This document shows positions 8,008 through 18,116 of a stretch of 64,000 nucleotides of DNA, piece by piece (position 1 is the stretch's first letter; the number at the start of each line of letters is the position of its first letter). The translations under genes and the position numbers were made by a program. The stretch lies in assembly GCA_023390115.1 (NCBI GenBank), contig JAEWDM010000023.1:1-64000 (forward strand), in the 5' to 3' direction. This stretch comes from Bacillota bacterium. Lineage in GTDB: Bacteria > Bacillota > Clostridia > Acetivibrionales > DSM-27016. The notes below the pieces were generated by a model. That model was given only the letters and a program-made list of their open reading frames with translations, had not been told where the DNA came from and did not search any database.

Positions 8008-8049
8008 AAAAAAAGGGGACACACCTCCACTTCGTCGAGGAATGTCCCC
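8008..8049 (-). terminator. Terminator of the UPF0182 gene, REP-like hairpin
   Basis: On the minus strand GGGGACA, an internal loop, CCTC/GAGG and TGTCCCC form a two-part stem, followed directly by seven T residues and AATTTTTA. It lies 10 nt after the stop codon. The GGGGAC...GTCCCC form is also typical of clostridial REP-type palindromes. Confidence 0.75.
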
Positions 8050-8059
8050 GGTTTAGAGG

Positions 8060-10798
8060 CTATTTATTCAGCTCCTCAATAAGCTCTCCCAGCTCGTCAA
8101 GCTGCTGCTTCATATCATTGTATTTCGAGGTAATATTGTCTATTATCTTTTGCTTACCGTCATTTCCCGCTTCTTCCGAAGGTACGGCTTCATCGGCAGG
8201 GACATTGCTGTCATCAGGCTTTACCGGAGTATCGGATATTCCTTTAAACAGGTTTTCCAATGCGGCATCCAGCGTATTGCCAACACCGTATTTAAAGTCA
8301 TTTTCCTGCTGGTATCCAACTACTATCTTTCTCACCTGGGGTATGGATGAATTTCTTGAGGATTTTATATAGACAGGCTCCACATAAAGAACGCTGTCCT
8401 CTATAGGTATGACAAGCAGGCTTCCCTTAAACACCTCCGAGCCGTTTTGTCCCCACAGCGTTATGCTTTCGGATATCTCCCCTATCTGGTTTATATTTAC
8501 CTCAACCTGATCGGGCCCCAATATATTGGTGTTCTTAGGGAAGTTAAACAGCACCATCTCGCCGTAGCTGCTGCTGGAATTCCTTACCGCAAGCCATGAA
8601 ACCATATTGTTCTTTTCTCCGGACGGGGTAAACGGCCTCATAAGAATAAGCTCCTCCTTTGTCCCAAGGTCTCCGGGCAGCTTTATCATGTTATAGTAGG
8701 GCTCTATGTCCTTTATCCCATCAGGGCTGCTCTTGTCGGGATATTTTGCAATATCCCACCTGTCCTGATTCCCGTAAAAGACCGATATGTTATCCCTCTC
8801 CTGGGAGTCGGGATCTATATGGTATCGCTTAAGCACCTCCGTCTGAACCTGAAACAGGGCTTCCGGATACCTCATGTGATTTGAAATGTCCTCCGGTATC
8901 GGCCCATCCTTAAATATTCCGGGGTACATTTTTACATAGGTGCTTATTATGGGGTCGCTGCTGTCGATTACATAGCATTCAACTGTGCCGTCATACGCAT
9001 CCACCGTCAGCTTCACAGAGTTTCTTATATAATTGTAGCTGCCCATGCTCTGGGAATACGGGTAGTAGTTTGTAGTTGTATACCCGTCCAGAACCCATTT
9101 AAGCCTGCCATCGGAGGTTATAACAATGCACGGGTCCTGATCGATTGTTATAAAGGGTACCGCCATCTGTGCCCTATCTATAACATTTCTGTTCAAAAGC
9201 AGCTTTGATTCCGAAGAAATATTTCCCGATATAATCATATTGATATCTGCATATTGCAGAGCAAACAAAGCCCTGTTAAACATACTCAGCTTTATTCCTC
9301 CGCCTCCGCTGTAATTGGTCTCGGTGGAGCCGTCATAGTCTATTTCCCTGAGTTTTCCCGACCCCTCAGGGTTTACTATTACATAATCGTTTGTCATTTC
9401 CCCGTAGTAAAGCCTGGGTTCAGTAAGATTCAAATTCTCCTTATCCACCGAATCCATTCTGAGCCCGCTTAGCAGAAAATCCACCTGCCCCTGCTCCGTC
9501 AGCTTGTTTATAGGATTTATAACCAGCCCGTAGCCGTGCGTATACCTGAACACCCTGTTAATATATGAGTTTTCAGGCAGCTTGGACTTATCAGTTTCCC
9601 TGGCCGTAAGAAAAACGGGTATTTCCTTTCCGTTTACGACGTAATTTACTATATCCCCGTTTTTAAAGGTATAAAAATTAGTGTTGCTCTGGAGCTGTAT
9701 ATTGCTCCTCAGCGTTGCGTCATAGTCAACTATTCTTATATTGTTTTTGGTCTCTAAGTTTCTGTTTATAATCTCAGGCGTAAGCTCCTTCATCTCAGGA
9801 AAGTCATGGCTTTTGATTTTGTCAAGCCCATAGGCTGCCCTGGTCTGCTGCATATTATACCTGAGATAGGGTCTTTCCATCTGAACCTCATTGGGCTTAA
9901 CAATAACACCATGCACCACCATTGAAATTATGGCTACAACAACCCACACTGCGGGAAATACCGCTATGGAATACACCGCCATTCTCATCTTTTCCTTCCA
10001 CATAAACCAAAACGCCACGGCAACAATCGCCGCAAGCAGGAACGGCGCCACTGAAAAATAATTCATCCATACGTTTACATCCACATACCCGGCACCCTTT
10101 ACATCAAAAAAATCCGAGTACAGAAGGCCCTCCTTCTGGAACCTGTATGTAACAGCTTTTATGAGGAAAAAAACGGCTATATTGATAATGTTGTGCCGCA
10201 ATATGCTCTTTACCTTCATGTCCTGCAGTGTAACATTGTTAAACACAAGCAGGAACATTATTATGTAATATGCCGCAGTGTACAGGATAATAAACATCCA
10301 GAGGGACGAAACAAACTGGTATATCGAAATATAGAATGGCCTCTGAAAAATGAAATAGCCTATATCCAGACTATCGAATAAGGGAACTGTTTTATCAAAG
10401 ACTGTGGAATTTATGAAGCTTAAGGCCTTGTCGTAGAAAAAATCACGGCTTATAAACGCACCTATCACCCCTATAATCAATGAGAGAAGAAGATTGGGCA
10501 TTTTCCGTGCAGGCAGGCTGTTTTGCTCAAGGTACCTGTTGAAGTTCTTTTTCACAAACCTGTTTGTTACAGACGCCGCTATAAATATAAGCACAAAGGC
10601 CCCTGCCGCAAATATAAGCTTGTATATAAGATTTTTTATATATACGCCGGAAAACCCTCCAAGCTCATCCAATTGAATTACATTCATGTAAACACGGCAT
10701 GTAGCCACTATGCCGGCAATTGCCGCTGCAATCAACAGCAGTGCTATAATCTTTCCCTTTAAATTTTTCACATTAAGCTCCTTATAGTAATCGTACAA
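8060..10798 (-). CDS. UPF0182 family membrane protein
   Basis: About 912 residues. The N-terminal 300 residues hold roughly seven hydrophobic membrane segments. A large hydrophilic, presumably extracytoplasmic domain follows, and then an acidic, coiled-coil-prone tail (DDSNVPADEAVPSEEAG; MKQQLDELGELIEELNK). Length and layout are those of UPF0182 (COG1615), a conserved family without known function. TTG at 10798 is preferred because AAAGGAG sits 8 nt upstream; the GTG at 10807 touches that site. Its own terminator follows at 8008-8049, and ftsY lies upstream on the same strand. Confidence 0.85.
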   Translation of the reverse strand: MYDYYKELNVKNLKGKIIALLLIAAAIAGIVATCRVYMNVIQLDELGGFSGVYIKNLIYKLIFAAGAFVLIFIAASVTNRFVKKNFNRYLEQNSLPARKMPNLLLSLIIGVIGAFISRDFFYDKALSFINSTVFDKTVPLFDSLDIGYFIFQRPFYISIYQFVSSLWMFIILYTAAYYIIMFLLVFNNVTLQDMKVKSILRHNIINIAVFFLIKAVTYRFQKEGLLYSDFFDVKGAGYVDVNVWMNYFSVAPFLLAAIVAVAFWFMWKEKMRMAVYSIAVFPAVWVVVAIISMVVHGVIVKPNEVQMERPYLRYNMQQTRAAYGLDKIKSHDFPEMKELTPEIINRNLETKNNIRIVDYDATLRSNIQLQSNTNFYTFKNGDIVNYVVNGKEIPVFLTARETDKSKLPENSYINRVFRYTHGYGLVINPINKLTEQGQVDFLLSGLRMDSVDKENLNLTEPRLYYGEMTNDYVIVNPEGSGKLREIDYDGSTETNYSGGGGIKLSMFNRALFALQYADINMIISGNISSESKLLLNRNVIDRAQMAVPFITIDQDPCIVITSDGRLKWVLDGYTTTNYYPYSQSMGSYNYIRNSVKLTVDAYDGTVECYVIDSSDPIISTYVKMYPGIFKDGPIPEDISNHMRYPEALFQVQTEVLKRYHIDPDSQERDNISVFYGNQDRWDIAKYPDKSSPDGIKDIEPYYNMIKLPGDLGTKEELILMRPFTPSGEKNNMVSWLAVRNSSSSYGEMVLFNFPKNTNILGPDQVEVNINQIGEISESITLWGQNGSEVFKGSLLVIPIEDSVLYVEPVYIKSSRNSSIPQVRKIVVGYQQENDFKYGVGNTLDAALENLFKGISDTPVKPDDSNVPADEAVPSEEAGNDGKQKIIDNITSKYNDMKQQLDELGELIEELNK

Positions 10799-10847
10799 TT
10801 GACACACTCCTTTAATTTTCAGAATTTATAACAGGGTTTTGTTCTAC

Positions 10848-11756
10848 TTAAGTAAAAAGGGCCTCAACAAACTCAGCAGCGTTAAATTTTTGAAGATCCT
10901 CCATCTTCTCTCCCACGCCTATTAGCTTAACAGGTATTTTAAGCTCGGATTTTATAGTAATTACTATTCCCCCCTTGGCAGTGCCGTCAAGCTTTGTAAG
11001 CACTATACCTGATATTTTAGCCGACTCGCTGAAAACCTTGGCCTGTGATACGGCATTCTGCCCGGTAGTTGCATCCAGAACCAGAAGAGTCTCGCGGCTT
11101 GCCTCCGGAAGCTCCTTGTCAATTATTCTTGATATTTTTTTAAGCTCTTCCATAAGATTCTTCTTTGTATGCAGCCTCCCCGCGGTATCGCATATCAAAA
11201 CATCAGCTCTGCGGGCTTTTGCCGACTGTATGGCATCATATACGACAGCAGCCGGGTCGGCTCCCTCTGTATGCTTTATTATATCAACCCCCACCCTGTT
11301 TGACCATATCTCAAGCTGGTCAATGGCGGCAGCCCTGAAGGTATCCCCCGCAGCGAGCATCACCCTCTTGCCCTGCGACTTCAACAGGCCCGATATTTTA
11401 CCTATTGACGTAGTTTTACCCACCCCGTTTACTCCTATAACAATTATTACCGCAGGAGATACAGACAAATCCATATCCGCATTCTCCTCACTCAATATTT
11501 CGGTAAGCTCCTCCTTTAAAAGCTCCTTGACCTTCATAGGATCGATAACCTTTCTCTCTCTCACCTTTTCCTTGAGGCTTTCAATAATTCTCATTGTCGT
11601 ATCTGTTCCCACGTCTGAAGTAATAAGAATTTCTTCAAGCTGGTCAAACAGCTCGTCGTCTATCTTTCCGAATGAAACCAGAACCTTGTCTATCTGCTCC
11701 GTAATACCCTTTCTTGTCTTCTCCAGTCCCTGCTTCAGCCTGTCAAAAAAGCCCAT
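10848..11756 (-). CDS. ftsY: Signal recognition particle receptor FtsY
   Basis: 302 residues: N-terminal NG-type helices (MGFFDRLKQGLEKTRKGI), then the SRP GTPase domain with G1 GVNGVGKTTSIGK, DTFRAAAIDQLEIW, the G3 region DTAGRLHTKKNLMEEL, G4 TKLDGTAKGG and a C-terminal GVGEKMEDLQKF. It receives ribosome-SRP complexes at the membrane for co-translational insertion. No long acidic A-domain is present, as is usual in Bacillota. The ATG at 11756 with GGAGG 7 nt upstream is clearly the start; the open frame upstream to 11819 is not needed. It follows smc in the smc-ftsY order common in Bacillota, 219 nt apart. Confidence 0.97.
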   Translation of the reverse strand: MGFFDRLKQGLEKTRKGITEQIDKVLVSFGKIDDELFDQLEEILITSDVGTDTTMRIIESLKEKVRERKVIDPMKVKELLKEELTEILSEENADMDLSVSPAVIIVIGVNGVGKTTSIGKISGLLKSQGKRVMLAAGDTFRAAAIDQLEIWSNRVGVDIIKHTEGADPAAVVYDAIQSAKARRADVLICDTAGRLHTKKNLMEELKKISRIIDKELPEASRETLLVLDATTGQNAVSQAKVFSESAKISGIVLTKLDGTAKGGIVITIKSELKIPVKLIGVGEKMEDLQKFNAAEFVEALFT

Positions 11757-11975
11757 ATGCACAATCCTCCGTTTTAATATTTTTAGATGCGGATTATAAT
11801 GGGTGGAAGAAATTTTCATTGGCCCGTAAGGAATACCTCTAAGGAAAGGGACTTCATGCCCCTACCCCAGAGACATTTCCATCGAAGGCATCTTTCCGGT
11901 GCTTAACGTTGTTCCAACGTTTTGAAAATTTTTGTAAGCCATTATAATCTGCACGAATATAACCTCATTATGCTA

Positions 11976-14900
11976 CTATGAGGCCTTGTCTCCCATTTTG
12001 AGTGAAACCATTTTAGAAATTCCATGCTCCTGCATTGTCACTCCATACAACGTATCGGCCGCCTCCATGGTTCCCTTTCTGTGGGTAACCATAATAAACT
12101 GCGTATTTACTGAATATTTTTTTATGTATTCCGCAAACCGGGACACATTGGCATCGTCCAGAGCAGCCTCAATTTCATCAAGTATGCAGAAGGGTGCGGG
12201 CCGCAGCCTTAAAATGGCAAAAAGCAGCGCAATAGCAGTAAACGCCCGCTCCCCGCCGGATAAAAGCATCATATTCTGCAGCCTCTTTCCCGGGGGCTGC
12301 GCATGTATCTCTATCCCGCTTTCCAGTATATTTTCCCTGTCAGTAATTATCAGCTCTGCGCGTCCTCCGTCAAAAAGCTCCCTGAATACCATATTGAAAT
12401 TATCATTTATCAGCTTAAATTGCCCGGCAAACTGTTTTTTCATTATGGATGTCATTTCATATATTATCCTTTGAAGCTTTTCCGCCGCCATCACCATGTC
12501 CTTTTTCTGCGCCGACATAAACTCGTAGCGCTCCTTGGTTTTAACATACTCGTCTATAGCAGACACATTTACATGTCCCAGCTCCTTTATACTGCTTTTA
12601 TACTCGCCTATTTTTTTCTGGGCCTCATGTATGCTGCCTATATCTCTTCTTAGTCCGGCAGCATTGGTATAAGTTATTTCATACTCATCCCACATACGGT
12701 TCTGAATGGCTTCCATATCCGCCTCCGCCCGGGCTTTTTTAATGTCTATCCTGTTGTACTCCTCCTGCAAAAGGGCGGTATTTTTATTAATCTCAGTAAT
12801 GCTGCTTACAATATCATACAGCTCCTCCTCAACCACCTTTTTTTCTTCAATTATCCTGTCCATCTCAAGCGTCTTGCCGGTTCTGGCTTCCTCACTTCCC
12901 TTATGCTGTCTGCGCAAGCCTTCATTCTGCTCCTTAAGAGAGCATATTTCCTCCAGATTTTTAGTTTTCTCCTCTATTTTTTTCTCAATGCTCTTTAAAG
13001 TCAGCTCCTTTTCGTGCACTATTCTTTCTATTGCTTCCTTTGTACCCTGAATGCTCTGCTTAACAGAGCTTATCAATACCTTAAGCTCAGTAATTTCAGC
13101 ACTGAGAGAATCACAGGCCGATCTTTCCTCCTTGTGCTTTTCCTGATGGCTTTCTATAGCCTTCCTTGTCTCTTCTATAATATTTTCAATATCTCTAAGC
13201 TCCTTTTGATACTTGAAAAGCTCGATCACTGCCGCTTTTTCCTGCCTTTTATCCTGCAGCTTTTCTTCAGCCAGCATTTCTGCCTTAGCCTCAAGCCTGG
13301 ATATACTTTGCACTACCTGGGCAAAATGGCTTTCATCACGTATTTTCAAAAGCTCATTTTCTCTCATTTCTTTCTGCTCTAAGGATATCTCTCCCGAAAC
13401 CTCCTCCAGCATACCGGTAATTTCCCCAATATTTTTTCCCGCTTCATGAAGCTTTTTTTGAAGAGAGATTACAGTCTCTTTGAGTTCAGAGATTTCTCTG
13501 CTCCTGCTTAAAATACCCGTGCTCCTTCTGTCCATGCTTCCCCCTGACATTGAACCTCCGACGTTTAGTATATCTCCTTCAAGGGTCACTATTCTAAAGC
13601 TGTAGGCAAATTTCCTTGCAATTTTTATCCCCGCCTCCAGATTTTCTACTACAACAACTCTTCCCAGCAAGCTTAAGATTATTCCTTCATACAACGGGCC
13701 ATAGCTTATCAGATCGGAGGCAACACCGCAAAAGCCCTCCTGCTTCCTTATTTCATTAATTGCATTGCTGTCAAAGCGCCTTCCTTTAACAGAGCTTATG
13801 GGCAAAAACGAAGCCCTTCCAAGCCTGTCCCTCTTTAAAAATTCTATGGCCCTTTTAGCATCTCCCTCAGTAGAGGTTACAATATTTTGAAGAGCACCGC
13901 CCAGCGACATTTCCACAGCCGTTTCGTACCTTAAGTCAACCGTTATGATCTGTGCAAGTGCTCCGTGAATTCCCTTCCCAAACTCAGGCAGCTTACCGCA
14001 GGCATGGAGTATTTCCTTCACACTGCGGTTGTATCCCTCAAGACCCTTTTCCATATCCTGAAGCATTTTATACCTCGAAGCCTTAAGCTGCATCTCCGAT
14101 TTAAAAGCACTCTCCCTTTTGCGCTGCTCCGAAAGGCTGCTGTCAAGCTCGCCCTTCTCTCTTGAAAGGCTGTCAAGCTTTTCCCTTGAGCGTTCTATCG
14201 CCTCTGAAGCCTTTTTAATATTCTGCTCCAGCTCCTGCTTCTTAACCTTATCCCTGTCCTTCTCAAGAGAAAGCCCAAAAATCTCATTCTCCAGAGACAC
14301 CTGTCTCTTTCTTATTCCTTCTATATGAATGTTTAAATTGTTTATCTGCATTTTTTTGTCGGACAGCACATCCAGCTTGTCCATAACACCCGCTTTTAAA
14401 GCCTCGATATGCCTCTCGGATTTGCTCAAGGTATCAATTATTTTCCTAAGCCTTAGCTCATGCGCCGAAAGCTTATCCGAATAACCCCTGTGCCCGGTAT
14501 CCAAAGACAGCAGCTTATTATTTTTATCATCCTCTTCTCCGGAAAGCTGTTCAAGCTTATGATTTATTTCAATTATCTCACTGTCCAGCCTTGAAACATT
14601 CTCCTCAAGGCTCTCCATCTTCTCCTCGTTAAGCTTTATTTGGGATCCGCATCTTTCCAGATGGGTCTCAAGACTGTAAAATTCTTTTCTCGATGCCTCA
14701 AGCCTCTCTTCAAGCAGCTTCAGCAATTGAGTTTTTTGTCCGTTGCTCCGTATAATCTCTTCCATACGCAGGCTTTCTTTATCAATGCTCTGCTTTAATG
14801 AATAATACTGCTCCTCATAATCCTTTACCTTCTCTTTAAGCCTGGATATGTTTTCCACATAAACATTTACCTCCAGCTCCTTCAAGCCCTCTCTCAGCTC

Positions 14901-15548
14901 CATATATTTTCTTGCCACCCGGGCCTGATGCTTTAAAGGCTCTATCTGAGCTTCCAGCTCACTAATGATATCATCTATTCTGACAAGATTTTGCTTTGTG
15001 AGCTCCAGCTTTTTTTCCGAATCAAGCTTTCTCACCTTGTATTTCATAATTCCCGAGGCCTCTTCAAAAATCTGCCTCCGATCCTCGGATTTGCTGCTCA
15101 AAATCTCATCCACCCTGCCCTGGCCTATTATGGAATATCCCTCTCTGCCTATTCCCGTGTCCATAAACAGCTCATGTATGTCCTTTAGCCTGCAAGGTGT
15201 TTTGTTAATATAGTATTCACTTTCTCCCGATCTGAAAACCCTCCGTGCAACCGTTACTTCACAAAAGCTCACCGGCAAGGTGCCGTCGGAGTTGTCTATG
15301 GTTAATGAAACCTCTGCAAAGCCGAGGGGCTTCCTGTGCTCTGTTCCGGCAAAAATAATATCTTCCATTCTGCTTCCCCGGAGGGCCTTTGCGCTCTGTT
15401 CTCCCAATACCCACCTGACTGCATCCGAAACATTGCTCTTTCCGCTTCCGTTTGGGCCCACAACACCTGTAATCCCTGAATTAAACTCCAGAGAAATTTT
15501 ATCTGCAAATGATTTGAAACCATATATATCCAATGCTTTAAGATACAA
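11976..15548 (-). CDS. smc: Chromosome segregation ATPase SMC
   Basis: About 1190 residues. The N-terminal ATPase half has GFKSFADK and Walker A GPNGSGKSNVSDA. Two long coiled coils flank a hinge around residues 510-680 (the hinge glycine cluster is in NVGGSMSGGSMDR). The C-terminal half carries the ABC signature LLSGGERAFTAIALLFA and Walker B PFCILDEIEAALDD. It forms the SMC-ScpAB complex that organises and segregates the nucleoid. The TTG at 15548 (YLKALDIYGFKSFA) is preceded by GGAG at good spacing and matches the normal SMC N-terminus; the 25 extra codons up to 15623 do not. ftsY is downstream. Confidence 0.97.
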   Translation of the reverse strand: MYLKALDIYGFKSFADKISLEFNSGITGVVGPNGSGKSNVSDAVRWVLGEQSAKALRGSRMEDIIFAGTEHRKPLGFAEVSLTIDNSDGTLPVSFCEVTVARRVFRSGESEYYINKTPCRLKDIHELFMDTGIGREGYSIIGQGRVDEILSSKSEDRRQIFEEASGIMKYKVRKLDSEKKLELTKQNLVRIDDIISELEAQIEPLKHQARVARKYMELREGLKELEVNVYVENISRLKEKVKDYEEQYYSLKQSIDKESLRMEEIIRSNGQKTQLLKLLEERLEASRKEFYSLETHLERCGSQIKLNEEKMESLEENVSRLDSEIIEINHKLEQLSGEEDDKNNKLLSLDTGHRGYSDKLSAHELRLRKIIDTLSKSERHIEALKAGVMDKLDVLSDKKMQINNLNIHIEGIRKRQVSLENEIFGLSLEKDRDKVKKQELEQNIKKASEAIERSREKLDSLSREKGELDSSLSEQRKRESAFKSEMQLKASRYKMLQDMEKGLEGYNRSVKEILHACGKLPEFGKGIHGALAQIITVDLRYETAVEMSLGGALQNIVTSTEGDAKRAIEFLKRDRLGRASFLPISSVKGRRFDSNAINEIRKQEGFCGVASDLISYGPLYEGIILSLLGRVVVVENLEAGIKIARKFAYSFRIVTLEGDILNVGGSMSGGSMDRRSTGILSRSREISELKETVISLQKKLHEAGKNIGEITGMLEEVSGEISLEQKEMRENELLKIRDESHFAQVVQSISRLEAKAEMLAEEKLQDKRQEKAAVIELFKYQKELRDIENIIEETRKAIESHQEKHKEERSACDSLSAEITELKVLISSVKQSIQGTKEAIERIVHEKELTLKSIEKKIEEKTKNLEEICSLKEQNEGLRRQHKGSEEARTGKTLEMDRIIEEKKVVEEELYDIVSSITEINKNTALLQEEYNRIDIKKARAEADMEAIQNRMWDEYEITYTNAAGLRRDIGSIHEAQKKIGEYKSSIKELGHVNVSAIDEYVKTKERYEFMSAQKKDMVMAAEKLQRIIYEMTSIMKKQFAGQFKLINDNFNMVFRELFDGGRAELIITDRENILESGIEIHAQPPGKRLQNMMLLSGGERAFTAIALLFAILRLRPAPFCILDEIEAALDDANVSRFAEYIKKYSVNTQFIMVTHRKGTMEAADTLYGVTMQEHGISKMVSLKMGDKAS

Positions 15549-15811
15549 TTTTTCACACTCCAGAAAAATCAAAATTAAAAAGCACCAATAAGGCCGTATC
15601 TTAAATAAAACACTCCGAGACATCCCTTATCAATACTTTTTAATTTTAACACAAATCACATAGTTTTCAAGTTAACACTAACCGTGATTTTGAAAAACAA
15701 CATCTTTTAACACAGTATTTTTGCACATCCCAAAATATTTACTGACGGGAAATGCCGTGAAACCTCCCATAGCTTAAGAGGCAGCGCATGGCACTGCCTT
15801 CATGTCAATCT

Positions 15812-16072
15812 TCACCTTGCCTCAACAATAAATCTGATTGCCGTTCTCTGCTCCCCGTCTATACTAACCTCGGAAAAGGCAGGTACTGCTACCAGATCAA
15901 TGCCGTTTGGTGCGACAAACCCCCTTGTTATTGCAATGGCTTTAACAGCCTGATTTACCGCCGCAGCACCAACTGCTTGTATTTCCGCAGTTTCGTTATC
16001 TCTTAAGACTCCTGCAAGCGCACCTGCTACTGATTTGGGTTGTGATTTTGCTGACACTTTTAAAACTTCCAT
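15812..16072 (-). CDS. spoVS: Stage V sporulation protein S
   Basis: 86 residues, full length and highly conserved: MEVLKVSAKSQPKSVAGA at the start, GAAAVNQAVKAIAITRGF in the middle and EQRTAIRFIVEAR at the end. The Alba-like fold suggests nucleic-acid binding. In Bacillus it influences septation and spore coat assembly. The ATG at 16072 has AGGAGG 8 nt upstream, and an upstream ATG at 16093 is less likely. The gene marks the host as a member of a spore-forming lineage. It sits alone between smc and the radical SAM gene. Confidence 0.95.
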   Translation of the reverse strand: MEVLKVSAKSQPKSVAGALAGVLRDNETAEIQAVGAAAVNQAVKAIAITRGFVAPNGIDLVAVPAFSEVSIDGEQRTAIRFIVEAR

Positions 16073-16210
16073 AACTTTTCCTCCTAAATACATTAATTTA
16101 AGTGATTTTTCTCTCTTTAAAAATAATAAGGTTTGGAAAATATTTTATAGTAACCTCAATTAATGTATTCGGCATTTTCCATAAAAATCCTTCTTTTTTT
16201 TATATTTTTT

Positions 16211-17242
16211 TCAATTTTTGTAATAATTATTTACATATATATTGTCAATAAGTGTCTCATCAGGTAAAATATATATTTCTGTAAATTTAAACTTTTTCTT
16301 AAGATAGGAAATATTCTCTCTCTTCTGTCCTATTGCATCGGATATTTTTCCCTTTTGCACATAGACTACTATCCTGTCCGTTCTGTCCAGTCCCGATTCA
16401 ATTATTATTTCTTCTATTCTCCTAAGAGTAAGCCTTGATTCCACAAGCTGTCTGAAGGCAGGATGAAAAGGCCCTGCCACAACATCCATTCCTAAATTAA
16501 TGTTATCCGTTGGCTGAAGCCCTATTCTTATAACATTTATATTATTTTCTTTATAAAGTGCCAGTAATGCGGAGGATATTTCAACAGCCTTCTCAAGCTC
16601 AAGGGGGGTATACCTCCCCGCACTGTACAGCTTCTCCATATAGGTGTTTTTAATTACAAGAGCGGGATATATCCTTACGACATCCGGCCTCATTTCAATA
16701 ACCTTGCGGGCAGTGCACAAATCCTTTTCCATTGTGTCTCCCGGAAGTCCTATCATTGTCTGTATCCCAAGCTTAATGCCCGATTTTTTTATAAGCTGAG
16801 ACGCCGTGATTGAAGCATTCGCGTCATGACCTCTGCTGCTTTTTCTTAAAACCTCTTCATCCAGGCTCTGAATCCCAAGCTCTATTGTATTTACACCATA
16901 CTCCTTAAGATAAGCCAGTATATCCTCACTGATATAGTCGGGCCTTGTAGAGAGACGGATTTCCCTTACCATTCCCCGTTTTACATATGCTCTTGCCACA
17001 TCTAGAAGCTGTATTTGCTGTGCCCTGTCTATACCTGTAAAGCTTCCTCCGTAAAAGCCTATCTCAACAAATGTCCGGCTTAAATCAATGTTTGACAGGC
17101 ACCGTTCAATAACCTGTACCATCTCTTCCTCAGTGATGTCCTCCTGCTGGCCGCTGATAATCTTCTGATCACAGTAAATACAGTCATAGGGGCATCCCTT
17201 GTGAGGGATAAAGACGGGGATTACCATGTGTTTGCTTTTCAC
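16211..17242 (-). CDS. Elp3-like radical SAM protein
   Basis: 343 residues. The radical SAM cluster motif is CPYDCIYCDQ near the N-terminus, followed by GFYGGSFTGID and the glycine/arginine motifs of a SAM TIM barrel (RLSTRPDYISEDIL, ELGIQSLDEEVL). This is the clostridial Elp3/histone-acetyltransferase-like radical SAM family often found beside rnc and smc. The C-terminal acetyltransferase domain of true Elp3 is not present at this length, so its substrate is uncertain. The GTG at 17242 has GAGGTG at good spacing. It begins 21 nt after the stop of rnc, so the two are probably cotranscribed. Confidence 0.8.
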   Translation of the reverse strand: MKSKHMVIPVFIPHKGCPYDCIYCDQKIISGQQEDITEEEMVQVIERCLSNIDLSRTFVEIGFYGGSFTGIDRAQQIQLLDVARAYVKRGMVREIRLSTRPDYISEDILAYLKEYGVNTIELGIQSLDEEVLRKSSRGHDANASITASQLIKKSGIKLGIQTMIGLPGDTMEKDLCTARKVIEMRPDVVRIYPALVIKNTYMEKLYSAGRYTPLELEKAVEISSALLALYKENNINVIRIGLQPTDNINLGMDVVAGPFHPAFRQLVESRLTLRRIEEIIIESGLDRTDRIVVYVQKGKISDAIGQKRENISYLKKKFKFTEIYILPDETLIDNIYVNNYYKN

Positions 17243-17263
17243 TCCAAGTCACCTCAAACTGTC

Positions 17264-17971
17264 TTAAGTCAGCTTATCAAGAGCTGTCTTTGCCGCATTC
17301 TGCTCGGCTTCCTTTTTACTTCTGCCCTTACCCGTGCCCATATGCTTTTCATTGACGCTAACTCTGGATACAAACATCTTATTATGGTCAGGTCCGTTTT
17401 CATCTATAATTTCATAAACAATCCTGCATTCGTGCTTTTTTTGGACTATCTCCTGAAGCTGGGTTTTGTAATCTTGAAATATAGTGCCGCTGATTGAATT
17501 TTCGATTATGCCGTTCATATGGGCATAAATAAATTCTTTAGCGGCAGTTAAGCCTCCGTCAAGATAAATAGCGCCTATGACTGCCTCAAAAGCATCCGAA
17601 AGAATTGACGTCCTGGTTCTGCCTCCCGTTAATTGCTCGCCCTTGCCAAGAAGAATATAATCTCCAAGGCTAATGTTATTTGAGCACACAATGAGAGAGG
17701 ACTCACAGACAATCCCCGCCCTTATTCTGGTCATTTCCCCCTCAGGAAGCCTGCTCTGGCTTAAATAGATTTTTTCGCTTATTGATATGTTCAAAACCGC
17801 ATCCCCGAGAAATTCAAGCCTCTCATTGCTCTCAAGCCTTTTATTCTTCATCTCGTTTGCATAGGAGCTGTGAGTCATAGCCAGTACAGCTTTATTAGGG
17901 TCCTTGAAGGAATATCCTATAGCCTCCTCAAATTTACCCAGATTTTCAAGTAACTCATGTACATTCTTCAT
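17264..17971 (-). CDS. rnc: Ribonuclease III
   Basis: 235 residues. The N-terminal RNase III domain has the signature NERLEFLGDAVLNISI and the second acidic cluster DAFEAVIGAIYLDGG. The C-terminal double-stranded RNA-binding domain includes YKTQLQEIVQKK and GKGRSKKEAEQNAAKTAL. It cleaves double-stranded RNA in rRNA precursors and mRNAs. The ATG at 17971 follows GGAGG by 5 nt. The preceding 145-nt gap after fabF contains a 9-bp perfect stem (18068-18105), a possible site of self-control. The Elp3-like gene follows closely. Confidence 0.96.
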   Translation of the reverse strand: MKNVHELLENLGKFEEAIGYSFKDPNKAVLAMTHSSYANEMKNKRLESNERLEFLGDAVLNISISEKIYLSQSRLPEGEMTRIRAGIVCESSLIVCSNNISLGDYILLGKGEQLTGGRTRTSILSDAFEAVIGAIYLDGGLTAAKEFIYAHMNGIIENSISGTIFQDYKTQLQEIVQKKHECRIVYEIIDENGPDHNKMFVSRVSVNEKHMGTGKGRSKKEAEQNAAKTALDKLT

Positions 17972-18067
17972 AGCAGCCTCCGTTTATGGGACTGAAGATT
18001 AGAAAACAGAAAAAGCCTGTTCCTTTTCTCTTTTCTGATCTCCCGTCTATTTTACATTATAATTTTC

Positions 18068-18105
18068 CCCTCCCATATCATCTGCAATTTAGAAGCATGG
18101 GAGGG
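18068..18105 (-). other. Perfect stem in the rnc leader / fabF 3' region
   Basis: CCCTCCCAT (18068-18076 in plus-strand order) pairs with ATGGGAGGG (18097-18105) around a 20-nt loop. No T-run follows on the minus strand, so it does not look like a terminator. It lies between the fabF stop and the rnc start. Confidence 0.45.
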
Positions 18106-18116
18106 TTATGTATAAA

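Noticed and set aside
10975..11799. Long plus-strand open frame opposite ftsY (274 codons)
   Set aside because: It is the antisense shadow of a clear ftsY gene, without a ribosome binding site and with low-complexity Ser/Thr-rich translation.
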